The position numbers and the translations under genes are program-made. DNA of 64,000 bases from an uncultured Clostridia bacterium (GTDB lineage Bacteria; Bacillota_A; Clostridia; TANB77; CAG-508): contig CALYAC010000005.1 in the NCBI GenBank assembly GCA_944393405.1, positions 54,380 to 118,379 of the forward strand, in the 5' to 3' direction. Each line of letters begins with the position of its first letter. Within the stretch, counting starts at the first letter, position 1. Positions 1-9,673 of this stretch are shown in pieces. Below the pieces are notes generated by a model that worked only from the letters and a program-made list of their open reading frames with translations, searched no databases and was not told the DNA's origin.

Positions 1-2039
1 GTCGTATCACTCCATGAGCCATCTACTTTAATTTCGTATGTATGCCATTTTGTTTTTCTATCATACTCATATGTATCAACATCTGTTACTTTTGTTACGT
101 TATCATGAACAGTTATTTCTATTTCACTATCATAAACTAAATCAGCTAAATCTAATCCAAAATCCTTGTCCCTTCCTGTTACAATTAAAGCCCATAGATA
201 ATCAAATGGCATTTGATATCCACTTACCATACTTTGATAGTCTACTGTTTGTGCAGTCATTGAATAAGTAGTTTCTCCATCTTTATATCCTATTACTGGG
301 TTAGGATCTGCTTCACCATCTGCTACAACTTCTTCATATCTTGTACTCCAAGTTGCCACCTTTACTACATATTTAGTTTTTATGTCACTTGAATCTCCGC
401 TTCCTATTACTCCTGTTCCAGTACCCATTCCATTTTCATACTTAAATGATAATGGGTCAACCTTAACACCATTTTGTCTTGTCTCAAAGTGTACGTGTGG
501 TCCTGTAGATGTTCCTGTATTTCCAGATTTTGCAATTACTTGGCCTTGTGTTACAGTATCTCCTACGGAAACAAGTAATTGGCTATTATGATAATATCTT
601 GTTACAAAGCCTCCCCCATGATCTATTTCTATCATATTACCTGCTGAGTCATCAAAACAAGCTATTGTTACTGTTCCGTCTTTTGCAGCATATACATTAG
701 TTCCTGTTGGTACACCTATATCAATAGCACCATGATCTGTTGATGCTCCCGCAGTAGGCGCATCCCTTAGTCCAAAATATGATGTTATTGTTGTGCCATC
801 TGTTGGCCATTTTAAAGTATCTGAACTTGAACTGCTATCATCTTTCTTATCATCGTCGTCTTTTTTATCCTCATCTTTTTTATCGCTATTGCTTCCATTG
901 GCTTCTATATTTGAATCTTTTCCAAAATTTGGATTATCCCAATAACTTCCTCCATTTATAGCCTTTACAACTTTTCCTGCCCATTCAGGATGATTACTTG
1001 CTGTTCCTGGATTTTCTTTTTGATTGTACCAAGAATCTTTATCTACAACAAATTCAATTACGCATTGTCCATCTAGATGTCCCCATTGATTACATCCTGC
1101 ATCATTTTGATTTTTTATGTCACCTATAATACATGGAAGTACAATTTGTCCAGAAGCTGTATCTATATAAAAGTCTATATAATCTCCAACTTGTCCAAAA
1201 GTTGTTGTACATGCAATAACATATCTACCATTTATAATTCCAAATCCTTCTGAATCGAAATTCATTCCAGCTTGTTCTCTTAATCTGTATTGATTCGAAC
1301 TAGGTGATGTTATCATTTGCCAACCCATATATGTATAACAAGTTCCGAAACCATCCGGAATTTCAATAGTTGTTCCTGCTGCTATTGTTCCTGCTGTCAT
1401 TCCTGCTGCAGAATATTGTTTTTCTATTGTAAAATGCTTTAGTGCTGTATTTTTATCTGCTTCTGAACCTGTTTCATTGTATTTATCTATATATGATTGA
1501 AAAACTTCTGGTGAAACATAAGTCATAGTTTCTTTTGTTCCATCATCTTTTGCTCTTTTAAATTTTATAATTCCTTGTGTTTCAGTTGAATCTACATCTT
1601 TATTTAATTCTCTCCAAAATTTATCATCTAATGGTTCATCTATTTCGTCTTCCGGTCTTGTATCAGGATAATTTGTAACAATTTCAGCATTCATTAATTT
1701 AGATAATTCAGCTGGTCCATCTAAATATTCGTCTATTCTGCTATTATGTTTTCTCATTTCATCCCAAAGTTCTTGAGCAGACATACTTGTTCTTATTGTT
1801 CCATCTTGGTCTATAAGAACATTTTGTGTAAATTGAGTTGCAGCATAAGGAACATTAGCCATATTCCCTTCTTCATATGCTCCATCTTGTCTTGTCATTT
1901 CATACCCTAATCCACCAACAATAATTAGCGCTATTAAGACCATTGCAATTATTGGAAACGTCAACCTAGTAATATGTTTTGCAGTCTTTTTTAATACCTT
2001 TTTCATTTGAAATTTAAATTCTTGAAAACCGTTTCCCAT
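1..2039 (-). CDS. M23 peptidase (wall hydrolase) of the T4SS operon, 3' end missing
   Basis: This is the last visible gene of the secretion operon, and its C-terminus runs off the window. It starts at ATG 2039 behind an AGGAGAGT ribosome site. A basic N-terminus is followed by one membrane segment (about residues 25-43). A middle region (about 200-320) with several cysteines resembles a double-psi beta-barrel, though this is uncertain. A Lys/Asp/Ser linker follows, then an M23 (LytM) domain. The zinc ligands are visible in DHGAIDIGVP (about residue 436) and in HVHFETR (about 516). Such proteins cut peptidoglycan cross-links so that a secretion channel can cross the wall. A promoter at 2087-2116 suggests independent expression. 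The M23 call is firm; the link to secretion rests on context. Confidence 0.85.
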   Translation of the reverse strand, partial: MGNGFQEFKFQMKKVLKKTAKHITRLTFPIIAMVLIALIIVGGLGYEMTRQDGAYEEGNMANVPYAATQFTQNVLIDQDGTIRTSMSAQELWDEMRKHNSRIDEYLDGPAELSKLMNAEIVTNYPDTRPEDEIDEPLDDKFWRELNKDVDSTETQGIIKFKRAKDDGTKETMTYVSPEVFQSYIDKYNETGSEADKNTALKHFTIEKQYSAAGMTAGTIAAGTTIEIPDGFGTCYTYMGWQMITSPSSNQYRLREQAGMNFDSEGFGIINGRYVIACTTTFGQVGDYIDFYIDTASGQIVLPCIIGDIKNQNDAGCNQWGHLDGQCVIEFVVDKDSWYNQKENPGTASNHPEWAGKVVKAINGGSYWDNPNFGKDSNIEANGSNSDKKDEDKKDDDDKKDDSSSSSDTLKWPTDGTTITSYFGLRDAPTAGASTDHGAIDIGVPTGTNVYAAKDGTVTIACFDDSAGNMIEIDHGGGFVTRYYHNSQLLVSVGDTVTQGQVIAKSGNTGTSTGPHVHFETRQNGVKVDPLSFKYENGMGTGTGVIGSGDSSDIKTKYVVKVATWSTRYEEVVADGEADPNPVIGYKDGETTYSMTAQTVDYQSMVSGYQMPFDYLWALIVTGRDKDFGLDLADLVYDSEIEITVHDNVTKVTDVDTYEYDRKTKWHTYEIKVDGSWSDT

Positions 2040-2086
2040 TATACTCTCCTTTTATTACTACCCTTTAGCTATTGCATATTTTATAT

Positions 2087-2116
2087 ATTATACTATTTTT
2101 TGACACTTTTTTTCAA
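2087..2116 (-). promoter_or_regulatory. Promoter of the M23 gene
   Basis: On the minus strand, TTGAAA (2111-2116) and TATAAT (2087-2092) are separated by 18 bases. It lies between the VirB8-like gene and the M23 gene, so the hydrolase could be made apart from the operon. Confidence 0.5.
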
Positions 2117-2145
2117 TCTAAGTATTTTATACTTTTTATCTTTCG

Positions 2146-3117
2146 TTAGTCTAAATTAATTTCAAGTTTTTCATAATGATTTGTATTTTCATAAGCATTT
2201 GAATTATCATCTTTATAATTTGGCGCAATTCTTAAAAAGACAACTTTTTTAATATCTTTTTCTGTTCCATATTTGTTATAAAATTTAATTGTTATCTCTT
2301 TTGTTTCATTTTGACTTAATGTTAATTCTGGATCACTTATTTCTTGTGAATATGCTCCATATTTTATTTGTTTATCATCTTCTAAATACATTGAATCTGT
2401 ATATATTCTATCATCTAGTTTTACTTCTCCTGATGTTTTGTTCGTAACCCTAAATGTATATGTTTGATAATCCATATATGTATCACTTCTTAGAACTGTC
2501 ATACTTACTAAATTATTTTCATTGCTTTTATTTATATCTTTTTTTCCTATATATCCATTTATATTTAGTTTTCCTTCTCCGTTTTCATCTTGAATAACAC
2601 TTATATAATCCTGAAGATTTTCTCCTTCTGTATATACACCTGTTGCTAAAAAATCTTGTGTAAATTCAACTTTATATATATTCCCTGACCAGCTCTCTAC
2701 TGATACTTTTCTTACATTTCCCCCAAAAACTTTGTTATAATAATTATTCGTAAAACTCTCTACAGTACCATACATTGCTTCTTTACATTCGTTACTAAGC
2801 ATATTATATGCTTCATTAATGTTCTTTGAATTACAATATTCAGTAAACTTCTCTATATATCCAGCCATATTAATTTGACTGTCTGTTAAATCGTCTCCTG
2901 ACAATACAGAATCTGCAGACTCCATTGTAATTGTATTAAAGTTATTATTTATTGTTTCTTTTTTGTCTTCCCTACTTCCTATTATTTCAGTTTCATCTGT
3001 TTTTTTAGGAATTAAGTTTAAAATAAGACTTATAATTACTACAATTATTATTAAAACTATAACAAACATAATTTTTGTTTTATTTCTTATATACCACTCT
3101 GCTATTTTCCTATTCAT
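2146..3117 (-). CDS. VirB8/TcpC-like T4SS membrane protein
   Basis: This 323-residue protein has a short basic cytoplasmic N-terminus, one membrane segment (about residues 17-38) and a large extracytoplasmic part. Residues 85-200 have the look of an NTF2-like fold as in VirB8/TcpC, and a second beta-rich domain follows. VirB8-type proteins form the periplasmic or wall-side scaffold of conjugation channels. No catalytic motif is visible. The call rests mainly on topology, size and position between the VirB6-like protein and the M23 hydrolase, so an unrelated DUF4352-type domain at the C-terminus is possible. An inverted repeat at 3145-3170 separates it from the upstream gene and may reduce its expression. 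Confidence 0.5.
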   Translation of the reverse strand: MNRKIAEWYIRNKTKIMFVIVLIIIVVIISLILNLIPKKTDETEIIGSREDKKETINNNFNTITMESADSVLSGDDLTDSQINMAGYIEKFTEYCNSKNINEAYNMLSNECKEAMYGTVESFTNNYYNKVFGGNVRKVSVESWSGNIYKVEFTQDFLATGVYTEGENLQDYISVIQDENGEGKLNINGYIGKKDINKSNENNLVSMTVLRSDTYMDYQTYTFRVTNKTSGEVKLDDRIYTDSMYLEDDKQIKYGAYSQEISDPELTLSQNETKEITIKFYNKYGTEKDIKKVVFLRIAPNYKDDNSNAYENTNHYEKLEINLD

Positions 3118-3144
3118 TTTTTTCTCCTTTACTTTTTATTAAAA

Positions 3145-3170
3145 TAGAGCAGAAAAGATTTTCTGCTCTA
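3145..3170 (-). terminator. Perfect 26-base hairpin between VirB6-like and VirB8-like genes
   Basis: A 12-base stem (TAGAGCAGAAAA with its complement) has a 2-base centre and is followed on the minus strand by a T-rich run. It is probably a partial terminator inside the secretion operon. Confidence 0.65.
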
Positions 3171-3200
3171 CTTTGATGTTTAATTAATTTATAAAAGCTG

Positions 3201-5993
3201 TTATATTGCTCCTGTAATGTTTCTTATTCCTTCAACATATTTCTTAACATCTTCTGGACTTAAACCTTTTTCACTTAGTCTACTTTCTAAGTCTTTTATC
3301 TTCTTATTGTCATTTCCAACTTCACTTGCAAGCCCTGCAAGTAAAACTCTTTCCTTACTTGCTCTATCACTACCAAATCCTTCTGCTTGCATTGCTTTTA
3401 TAATTGTTTCATCATCTGTTATACCATTTGCCCTATATTCTTGAGCTTCTTGCATTACTTGTTTTATATCACCTTTTGGTATATTCAATTTGTCTGCATA
3501 AAGTTTCTGTCTTTCTTTATCTTTCATAGCTTGCTTATCTTCAATTGCTAATTGTCTTGCTTTTTCAGCTTCTGCTCCATGTGCTGCAGTTGTATATGTA
3601 GATGCTATACTTTTTCCTGTCTCTTGAATTGAATCACTAAGTCCTCCTGCCATACCAACTGCTCCACTACCTGCTGCCCATCCTGTAGCTGCTCCTGCTG
3701 CACCATATTTTAATACATTCATGTCGTTTCCAGACGCTAAACCTCCAGCAATTCCTATTCCTGCCGCTGTCGCTGCCAATCCACCTTTTAGTGCTGCTTT
3801 TCCAACTCTAGGGGCTGCATATTTCAATCCTTGCATTCCTACAGCAGCCGCTCCTTTAGCACCAGCTGCAATATTAGATCCCAAAGTTCTTGCTGAATTT
3901 CTTATAGGTTTTGGAATAGCCCTTACTCCTCTGCCTGCTAAATCTCTTACTGATCTAGCTGCTCCGGTTACACCTCTAGTAAATGTTCCAACTGGAGTCT
4001 TATTCATAACATAATCTGAAGCAGAATGTAATCCTGTTCTTACTGCATTTGAAGCTCCTCTTACTCTTCCTTGTAATGCACTTCCTTGATATGCATCTCC
4101 AATCCATTGTCTTACACCTCTTGTATCACTTTCTCTTACTTCTCTTTCAAGTTGATCATATGTTTCTCTATTTGTATCTGCATCTCCAAATTGATTTTTC
4201 ATATCATCAATGGCTTGTCTTTCACCTTGTAATCTATTCCATTCATCAGATTTTCCGTTTGGGTTATTTCCTCCGCCATTTCCATTTCCTGATCCCAATT
4301 GTCTTCTACCAGATTGTCCTGAATTACCTCCGCTACCTACTTGATCCATAAGTTCTCTAGTTTTTATTTTTCTATTAGAAGCTGTAGATGTTCCAGATCC
4401 TTTTCCGGCTCCAGCTCCTCCGCCAGCTCCAGCTTTTCCTTTTCTGCCTCCACTTAATCTACGTAATTGGTTTATACCAGCCATAGCTAGTGCTCCACCA
4501 ACTGCTGAACCATTTGTATCTAATGTAGATGCTTTATCAAATCCAAAGAATCTCTTCAATATTTTTTCAGCTTCAAATATAAATCCAATAGCTACTATAG
4601 CATAAATCATATTATCATGTGCAAAATCTATTGCAGATCCTACAAGCATTGTATAAAGTATTAAATGGAAAGGTTGTATTAATAAATTAAATACATACTC
4701 TTTTATCCACATGTTAAATGCTTGTGCATTTCCATCACTTAACTTATCTAATGGATAAGTCATAGCTACAAGTGGTGCTATCATAGTTAAGAAAGCAAGC
4801 ATTATTACCCTCTTTATATATACAACCAAGAAAGCAATCGTATAAAAAACTAATACTAAGAATAATATTACATATCCCAATTGCCTTAACAAAGAGTTAT
4901 CTTCAGATAAGTTTGCATCCATTTGCATATCAATTCTTAATGTTCCCATTAAGTTAGTTGGCCATAGATATTTACTTGAATCCTCAGTTATAAATCCTGC
5001 TTCCGAAAACCATTCTTCTGCCTTTACACCATTAGTTTCTGTTTCACCTGTATCTGGATCTGTTGTTACAATTTCCATTTCATAATCTTCTTCTCCTAGA
5101 TTTGGCATTGTAACAATTACTGGTTTATTTATTGTATTTATTCCTTCAGATATTGCTTCTACTACCATTGTTGCAAATGACATTATATAATGCATAAAGA
5201 ATAATATACACATTGCAACAATCCAACTTGATAACTTTTCTTTATATTTTGCTTTGTCTTGTGCCGCACTACTAGTAACAATTCTAATACCTATATATAG
5301 TAATACTGATAACAATACTACTAAAGCAAAATTTCTTAAAGTTAAATACCAACTTGATATTGTTGATTGTAGTCTTGATGCTGTTGAAATCTGGATTATT
5401 TCTTGGTCAGTTACAGTTGTCATACTTCCGTCACTATAATCATTTGGTTGAAAGAAGTTTACATCTAACAACCCTATTTTATTTTGAAATATTTCTTCCG
5501 GACTTATCGCATAAACTGGCAAATAGAATGTATCTGGTAACATTGCAACTGCTATTTCATGTCCGGCATATGCTCCTACACCAGCTGCTACAAGACCTGG
5601 TACAATTGCTGCTAACGCTGTTCCACCTGTAACAATTGTTATTGCAACAACAGCTGCGACTCCAACGATTGCTCCTGCAACCATTCCAACAGTTTCCCAA
5701 AATCCTGCTTCATGTACAGCAACTTTTATTAAGGAATTATCTATCGCCGCTACAGTTGCACCATCCGGATTATCAGGATCGGTTGGTATTCTAAATAAAA
5801 TAGTCTGTATAAGGTTTACTGCTGCATCTCCTATAGCTAAAAGTAAATCTATTATAGGAGAAAGAAGCGTTCCGCCGATAACTTCTGCTACTCCTGCTTG
5901 GCTAATTGTAGGAGCAGAAAAGTTAAATATTATAACTATTACTAAAACTATTGCTATCTTTAGTGCTATACTTTTTTTAGTTAATTTTTCCAT
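3201..5993 (-). CDS. VirB6/TrbL-like T4SS inner-membrane channel protein
   Basis: This 930-residue protein has an N-terminal signal-like segment and several hydrophobic helices, at about residues 10-70, 100-155, 215-275 and 370-475. A long Gly/Ala/Ser/Arg-rich cytoplasmic tail runs from about residue 500 to the end, with further Ala/Gly-rich stretches. Polytopic core plus low-complexity tail is the typical layout of TrbL/VirB6 proteins, which build the membrane channel of type IV secretion. It lies 9 bases downstream of the VirB4 ATPase gene. Sequence motifs in this family are weak, so the assignment rests on topology and gene order. GC is higher in the Gly/Ala-rich tail, which explains the long open frames on the opposite strand. 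Confidence 0.72.
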   Translation of the reverse strand: MEKLTKKSIALKIAIVLVIVIIFNFSAPTISQAGVAEVIGGTLLSPIIDLLLAIGDAAVNLIQTILFRIPTDPDNPDGATVAAIDNSLIKVAVHEAGFWETVGMVAGAIVGVAAVVAITIVTGGTALAAIVPGLVAAGVGAYAGHEIAVAMLPDTFYLPVYAISPEEIFQNKIGLLDVNFFQPNDYSDGSMTTVTDQEIIQISTASRLQSTISSWYLTLRNFALVVLLSVLLYIGIRIVTSSAAQDKAKYKEKLSSWIVAMCILFFMHYIMSFATMVVEAISEGINTINKPVIVTMPNLGEEDYEMEIVTTDPDTGETETNGVKAEEWFSEAGFITEDSSKYLWPTNLMGTLRIDMQMDANLSEDNSLLRQLGYVILFLVLVFYTIAFLVVYIKRVIMLAFLTMIAPLVAMTYPLDKLSDGNAQAFNMWIKEYVFNLLIQPFHLILYTMLVGSAIDFAHDNMIYAIVAIGFIFEAEKILKRFFGFDKASTLDTNGSAVGGALAMAGINQLRRLSGGRKGKAGAGGGAGAGKGSGTSTASNRKIKTRELMDQVGSGGNSGQSGRRQLGSGNGNGGGNNPNGKSDEWNRLQGERQAIDDMKNQFGDADTNRETYDQLEREVRESDTRGVRQWIGDAYQGSALQGRVRGASNAVRTGLHSASDYVMNKTPVGTFTRGVTGAARSVRDLAGRGVRAIPKPIRNSARTLGSNIAAGAKGAAAVGMQGLKYAAPRVGKAALKGGLAATAAGIGIAGGLASGNDMNVLKYGAAGAATGWAAGSGAVGMAGGLSDSIQETGKSIASTYTTAAHGAEAEKARQLAIEDKQAMKDKERQKLYADKLNIPKGDIKQVMQEAQEYRANGITDDETIIKAMQAEGFGSDRASKERVLLAGLASEVGNDNKKIKDLESRLSEKGLSPEDVKKYVEGIRNITGAI

Positions 5994-6002
5994 ATTCTCC
6001 CC

Positions 6003-7985
6003 CTAATATCTATTGTCCGTTCTTTTTCCTTTTTGTACTAATTTGTTTAAGTTTGTTTCAACGAACTCAAATTCTTTTGATGTAGGTCTGATTTGTATAA
6101 TTGCACTATCTCCGCCTACTTTTAGTAACCCTTCTCCTTTTAAACATGTAATTAAAAAGTTTGCTTCTCCTTCACTTAGTTTAAATACTTCTTTTAAGTA
6201 TTGTATTTCTGCTTTATCTTGTGCTAAGAATAATTTAGTATCAGAAGATGTTAAAACTGCTTGTGCTTCTGGCTTTTCATAAAAGTCTTGGAATCTTTGT
6301 GAAATAATAGCAAGAGAAACATTTCTCTTTCTAGCACGTCTTGCCATTGTATTTAAGAAATCTACGGCTTCTGGGAAAGGAAGTAACATCCAAGCCTCAT
6401 CAACCAACACTCTTTTCTTAGCTGCTTTTGTTCTATCTTCACTATTTTTCTTAACGTATTTTTCCCATATCCACTCAAGTAATATTTGTTGCGCAAGTGG
6501 TCTTGCAAATTTTTCCTCAAGTTGTGATATGTCTAGGTTGATAAATAATGCTCCTTCTAGTAAATCAAAAGTAGATTGTCCATCAAAATATGCCATCTGT
6601 CCATCATATTCTCTTATGTATTGTTTCATAACTTTTAATAAATAGCTATAATGGAAATTGTAGTCAGCATTTTTATTATCATCAGCTTTCTTTTGTATTC
6701 TTCTATACCAAGAACCTATTGTTGGCATGTCTTTTTTCTTACGTCCTAACATATTTCCTGATAAACTTCCTCCTGATGGTGCTGCTTCAAACAAGCTGTT
6801 TGGATCACTATTTATACCATGTGCAGCATATTCTTCTGCAACTGATTCTGCTATAATTTGTTTTGTAAGTTCGTTAACCTCTTCACTTCTTGTACTACCT
6901 TTAGCCATTGTAAGTAAAGCTTGCGTAACGTCTTCTACTTTATTTTCAACATTTAATACTAATTTATCTCTACCTGTAATTTCATCTTTGACTACTTCTG
7001 TTTCAATGTCGAATATATTTATTACTGTCTTTGATGTTGGACTTATAACAACATTAATTCCCCCTAAGCTCTCCGCAACTATACTATACTCACCTTCAGC
7101 ATCTAGTGCCAAGCTTTGAACTCCCATTAAAACAGCCGATCTAGAAATTAATGTTTTCATAGTAACTGATTTACCAGCTCCTGACTTAGCAAATATAACC
7201 ATGTTATAATTTGTAAGTGAACTGTGGAAGTTATCAAAAAGTACTGGTACACCAGTTTGTTTATTAATTCCTAAAGGTACTCCTGTTGAATGTCCAACTT
7301 CTGATGTTGTAAACGGAAATACTGTTCCCATTGATCTTCTATCAAATGTATGTGTTTTCTTTATTTTATCATCCATTAAAGGTAAATTTGATTTAAATGC
7401 TTCTTCTTGCATTCCCCATGCACTTTTTATAGAAACTAGTGATTTAGACATTTCAGTTGATAAAAGTTTAGTATATCTCTCTAAATCCTCTAGATTATAT
7501 GCAAATAATGTTGAAACAATTGATGCTTCATATAATTTATTAAATCCTGCTGCTATTTCATCTCTTAACTCTTCTGCTTCTAGTCTTTTTTGTCCTAAAT
7601 CTGATTCTCTGTTTATATTACCTCTATCTGCTGCAACAATTCTTTCTGTTTCAATTTCATTAATAACTCTATTTAATTCATTTTGAGATCTAGACTCTGG
7701 AATTGGATTTATGTATATTGATGTATTAATATCTCCAAATAAGTACATATCTCTAAATAGTTCAGGGAAAGTACACATTCTTGGAAGTGTAGATACAAAG
7801 AAGCTTCTAGCATATCTAGTTACATTTGATATTATTTCTAAATGATCGATGTTTGTTGCATCAATTCCAGAAGGAGCTATTAACTCTTTTATTGTTTTCT
7901 TTTTTAAAATTTGAAATTCATCTGGCTTTGTATAATCATTAAGCTGTCTTCGTTGTTCTTCTTCTCTTAGTTTTTTCTTTGCCAT
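6003..7985 (-). CDS. VirB4-family T4SS ATPase
   Basis: This 660-residue ATPase has a Walker A motif, FAKSGAGKSVT, at about 265-275 and a Walker B motif, RVLVDEAW, at about 525-532. The later segment MARRARKRNVSLAIISQRFQ is typical of VirB4/TraC ATPases. VirB4 powers pilus assembly and substrate transfer at the cytoplasmic base of the channel. The protein lacks the usual long N-terminal VirB4 domain; the 414-residue protein encoded just upstream, overlapping by 47 bases, probably supplies it. The start is ATG 7985, behind AAGGAGG. The ATPase call is firm. Confidence 0.9.
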   Translation of the reverse strand: MAKKKLREEEQRRQLNDYTKPDEFQILKKKTIKELIAPSGIDATNIDHLEIISNVTRYARSFFVSTLPRMCTFPELFRDMYLFGDINTSIYINPIPESRSQNELNRVINEIETERIVAADRGNINRESDLGQKRLEAEELRDEIAAGFNKLYEASIVSTLFAYNLEDLERYTKLLSTEMSKSLVSIKSAWGMQEEAFKSNLPLMDDKIKKTHTFDRRSMGTVFPFTTSEVGHSTGVPLGINKQTGVPVLFDNFHSSLTNYNMVIFAKSGAGKSVTMKTLISRSAVLMGVQSLALDAEGEYSIVAESLGGINVVISPTSKTVINIFDIETEVVKDEITGRDKLVLNVENKVEDVTQALLTMAKGSTRSEEVNELTKQIIAESVAEEYAAHGINSDPNSLFEAAPSGGSLSGNMLGRKKKDMPTIGSWYRRIQKKADDNKNADYNFHYSYLLKVMKQYIREYDGQMAYFDGQSTFDLLEGALFINLDISQLEEKFARPLAQQILLEWIWEKYVKKNSEDRTKAAKKRVLVDEAWMLLPFPEAVDFLNTMARRARKRNVSLAIISQRFQDFYEKPEAQAVLTSSDTKLFLAQDKAEIQYLKEVFKLSEGEANFLITCLKGEGLLKVGGDSAIIQIRPTSKEFEFVETNLNKLVQKGKRTDNRY

Positions 7986-9183
7986 CTTCTTTTGTACCTC
8001 CTTCTTTACTTACGTTTTTTTTACCTGCATTTCTTTCTGCTTTTTCTTTATTTATACTGTTAATTGCATCTTGTGCTACATCATATCCTACAGAAGCTGT
8101 ATTTTGCTCTATAATTAATTTTGCAAGATTATCTATTAAGTTATCCATATTGTTTTCTTTCTTTTGTAAAGCTTTTTCTTTAGCTGATTGAGCTTCAATA
8201 ACTTTTTCATTAGCTTTATTAAATGCTTGTTCTTCTATCTTCTCATCTAACATTCTCATTTTCTTATCTAAAACATCTTCTCCTGTTGAATATAGTTCAT
8301 CATAACCTGCTCTTAATGCTTTATCTAGTCCAAATACTTCTTGTTCATCTCTATTATATGCAACATAAAGAAGTTCAACTAATTCTTCTGATGTAAGAAT
8401 TCTACCATTTACTTCGCATCCAGCTAGTGTTCTAATAATTGATTGACATCTTGTATATAATTCTGAGAAAGCCATATTTGTTATTTCATCTTTATCAAAA
8501 TCATCTGTTCCAGAATCTTCTGGTATATATGGAACAACTACATAGTAGCTTTGATTTAAGACATTTTTATTTAAACTCATTTTTTCAGTTGAATATATGA
8601 TATCTTTTCCATATTCTGTAAGATTTCTTTGCTTTGTTAATTCATAATAAACTTGATCTAACTGTTCTTTCGTATAATTTCCAGAGCTCTTCATTTCTCT
8701 GTATCTCATTTCTTGTTTATTATAATCGTCTTCTATTTGCTTAACTCTTGCTCTATACCCTTCCAAACTATTTTCTAGATTTATTGTTCTTGTTTGAACA
8801 TATAATTGAACAGGATGTCTTATTGTATTTAAAAATTGTATAAATCCTTCTTCAACTGCAACTTTTTCTACTTCTGACATTAAGTCATAATTTATACCCT
8901 GGCATTCTATTACCATTATATATTTAAATCCATCTTTTTGAATTATCATATTGTCTTCAATTCTATCAAATTCCATAAAATCTATTACAGATTGTACTGC
9001 AAAAGTTTTTGATTTTGGTATTGCCTTTTCTTCTCCTCCTGTCGAAATTTTTTCTGATTTCCCTATTTTTTTCTCTTTTTTATCTTTTGTAGAAAAATAC
9101 ACTACTACAAGGATTCCTAACAATATAAATATTGATATAATTATAATAGTAAAAATCATTCTCAAGTTATCTAAATTATCCAT
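7939..9183 (-). CDS. TraC-like, membrane-anchored partner of VirB4
   Basis: This 414-residue protein has one N-terminal membrane helix (about residues 9-29), a soluble alpha/beta domain (about 60-300) resembling the N-terminal TraC/VirB4 domain, and a charged coiled-coil and Lys-rich tail. No Walker motif is present. The gene overlaps PrgI by 8 bases at its start and the VirB4 ATPase by 47 bases at its end, so translational coupling is likely. In many Gram-positive conjugation systems PrgI sits next to VirB4; here the VirB4 N-domain appears to be a separate tethered protein. That reading is inferred from position and length, and would be tested by structure prediction of the two proteins together. 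Confidence 0.65.
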   Translation of the reverse strand: MDNLDNLRMIFTIIIISIFILLGILVVVYFSTKDKKEKKIGKSEKISTGGEEKAIPKSKTFAVQSVIDFMEFDRIEDNMIIQKDGFKYIMVIECQGINYDLMSEVEKVAVEEGFIQFLNTIRHPVQLYVQTRTINLENSLEGYRARVKQIEDDYNKQEMRYREMKSSGNYTKEQLDQVYYELTKQRNLTEYGKDIIYSTEKMSLNKNVLNQSYYVVVPYIPEDSGTDDFDKDEITNMAFSELYTRCQSIIRTLAGCEVNGRILTSEELVELLYVAYNRDEQEVFGLDKALRAGYDELYSTGEDVLDKKMRMLDEKIEEQAFNKANEKVIEAQSAKEKALQKKENNMDNLIDNLAKLIIEQNTASVGYDVAQDAINSINKEKAERNAGKKNVSKEGGTKEDGKEKTKRRRTTKTA

Positions 9184-9520
9184 TCTTTTCTTCCTCCTTG
9201 TAAATATATATTTTTCTTCCTTTTGTTTTAAATTTAATTGCTCTTTTAATTATATTGTCTATATTTTCTCCACCAGTTTTTTGAGCAAATTTAAATTTTG
9301 CTAAATTTGGCATTTTTAATGTTCCTATTACAAATCCTATTAATGCAAAAATAGCAGTTATAACCACTCCTACCATTGTTAATCCTACAGCATGAAATAT
9401 AAAATAAAAAATTAATCCAACTGCTCCAGCTATAACTGTGTACATCATACTTTTACCTGTAAAAATGAATAAAATTCTACCTTCACCTTTTACACTTCTA
9501 GGCAAGTTATATGTTCCCAT
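9176..9520 (-). CDS. PrgI family T4SS protein
   Basis: This 114-residue protein begins with a short segment containing a YNLPRSVKGE-like element and has two closely spaced membrane helices (about residues 25-45 and 47-68). A basic tail follows. That is the pattern of PrgI-family proteins of Gram-positive conjugative plasmids and transposons, small inner-membrane proteins encoded directly before VirB4. Here the downstream TraC-like and VirB4 genes overlap it in series. The start at ATG 9520 has a GAAGGAGG ribosome site. A terminator hairpin at 9608-9632 lies between it and the pilin genes. Confidence 0.78.
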   Translation of the reverse strand: MGTYNLPRSVKGEGRILFIFTGKSMMYTVIAGAVGLIFYFIFHAVGLTMVGVVITAIFALIGFVIGTLKMPNLAKFKFAQKTGGENIDNIIKRAIKFKTKGRKIYIYKEEEKNG

Positions 9521-9607
9521 ATGTGCTTCCTCCTTCGTTAATTATCCATAATCCTATATATTATATATTATATCAAACTTTTCGCTAAAAAGATACAAAA
9601 AAAGAAA

Positions 9608-9632
9608 AAAAGTGCATTTGTAATGCACTTTT
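9608..9632 (-). terminator. Terminator between pilins and PrgI
   Basis: On the minus strand, AGTGCATT and its complement form a stem with a 3-base loop, extended by A/T pairs. A T-rich run follows. It lies after the third pilin gene and before PrgI, so the pilins should be transcribed more than the channel genes. Confidence 0.75.
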
Positions 9633-9673
9633 AATATGTTTGTAATATATTTGTAATATTACTGTAATATTTA

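Noticed and set aside
3217..4014. Long plus-strand open frames across the VirB6/TrbL-like gene
   Set aside because: They mirror its Gly/Ala-rich coding region, have no ribosome site and give low-complexity Pro/Ala products.
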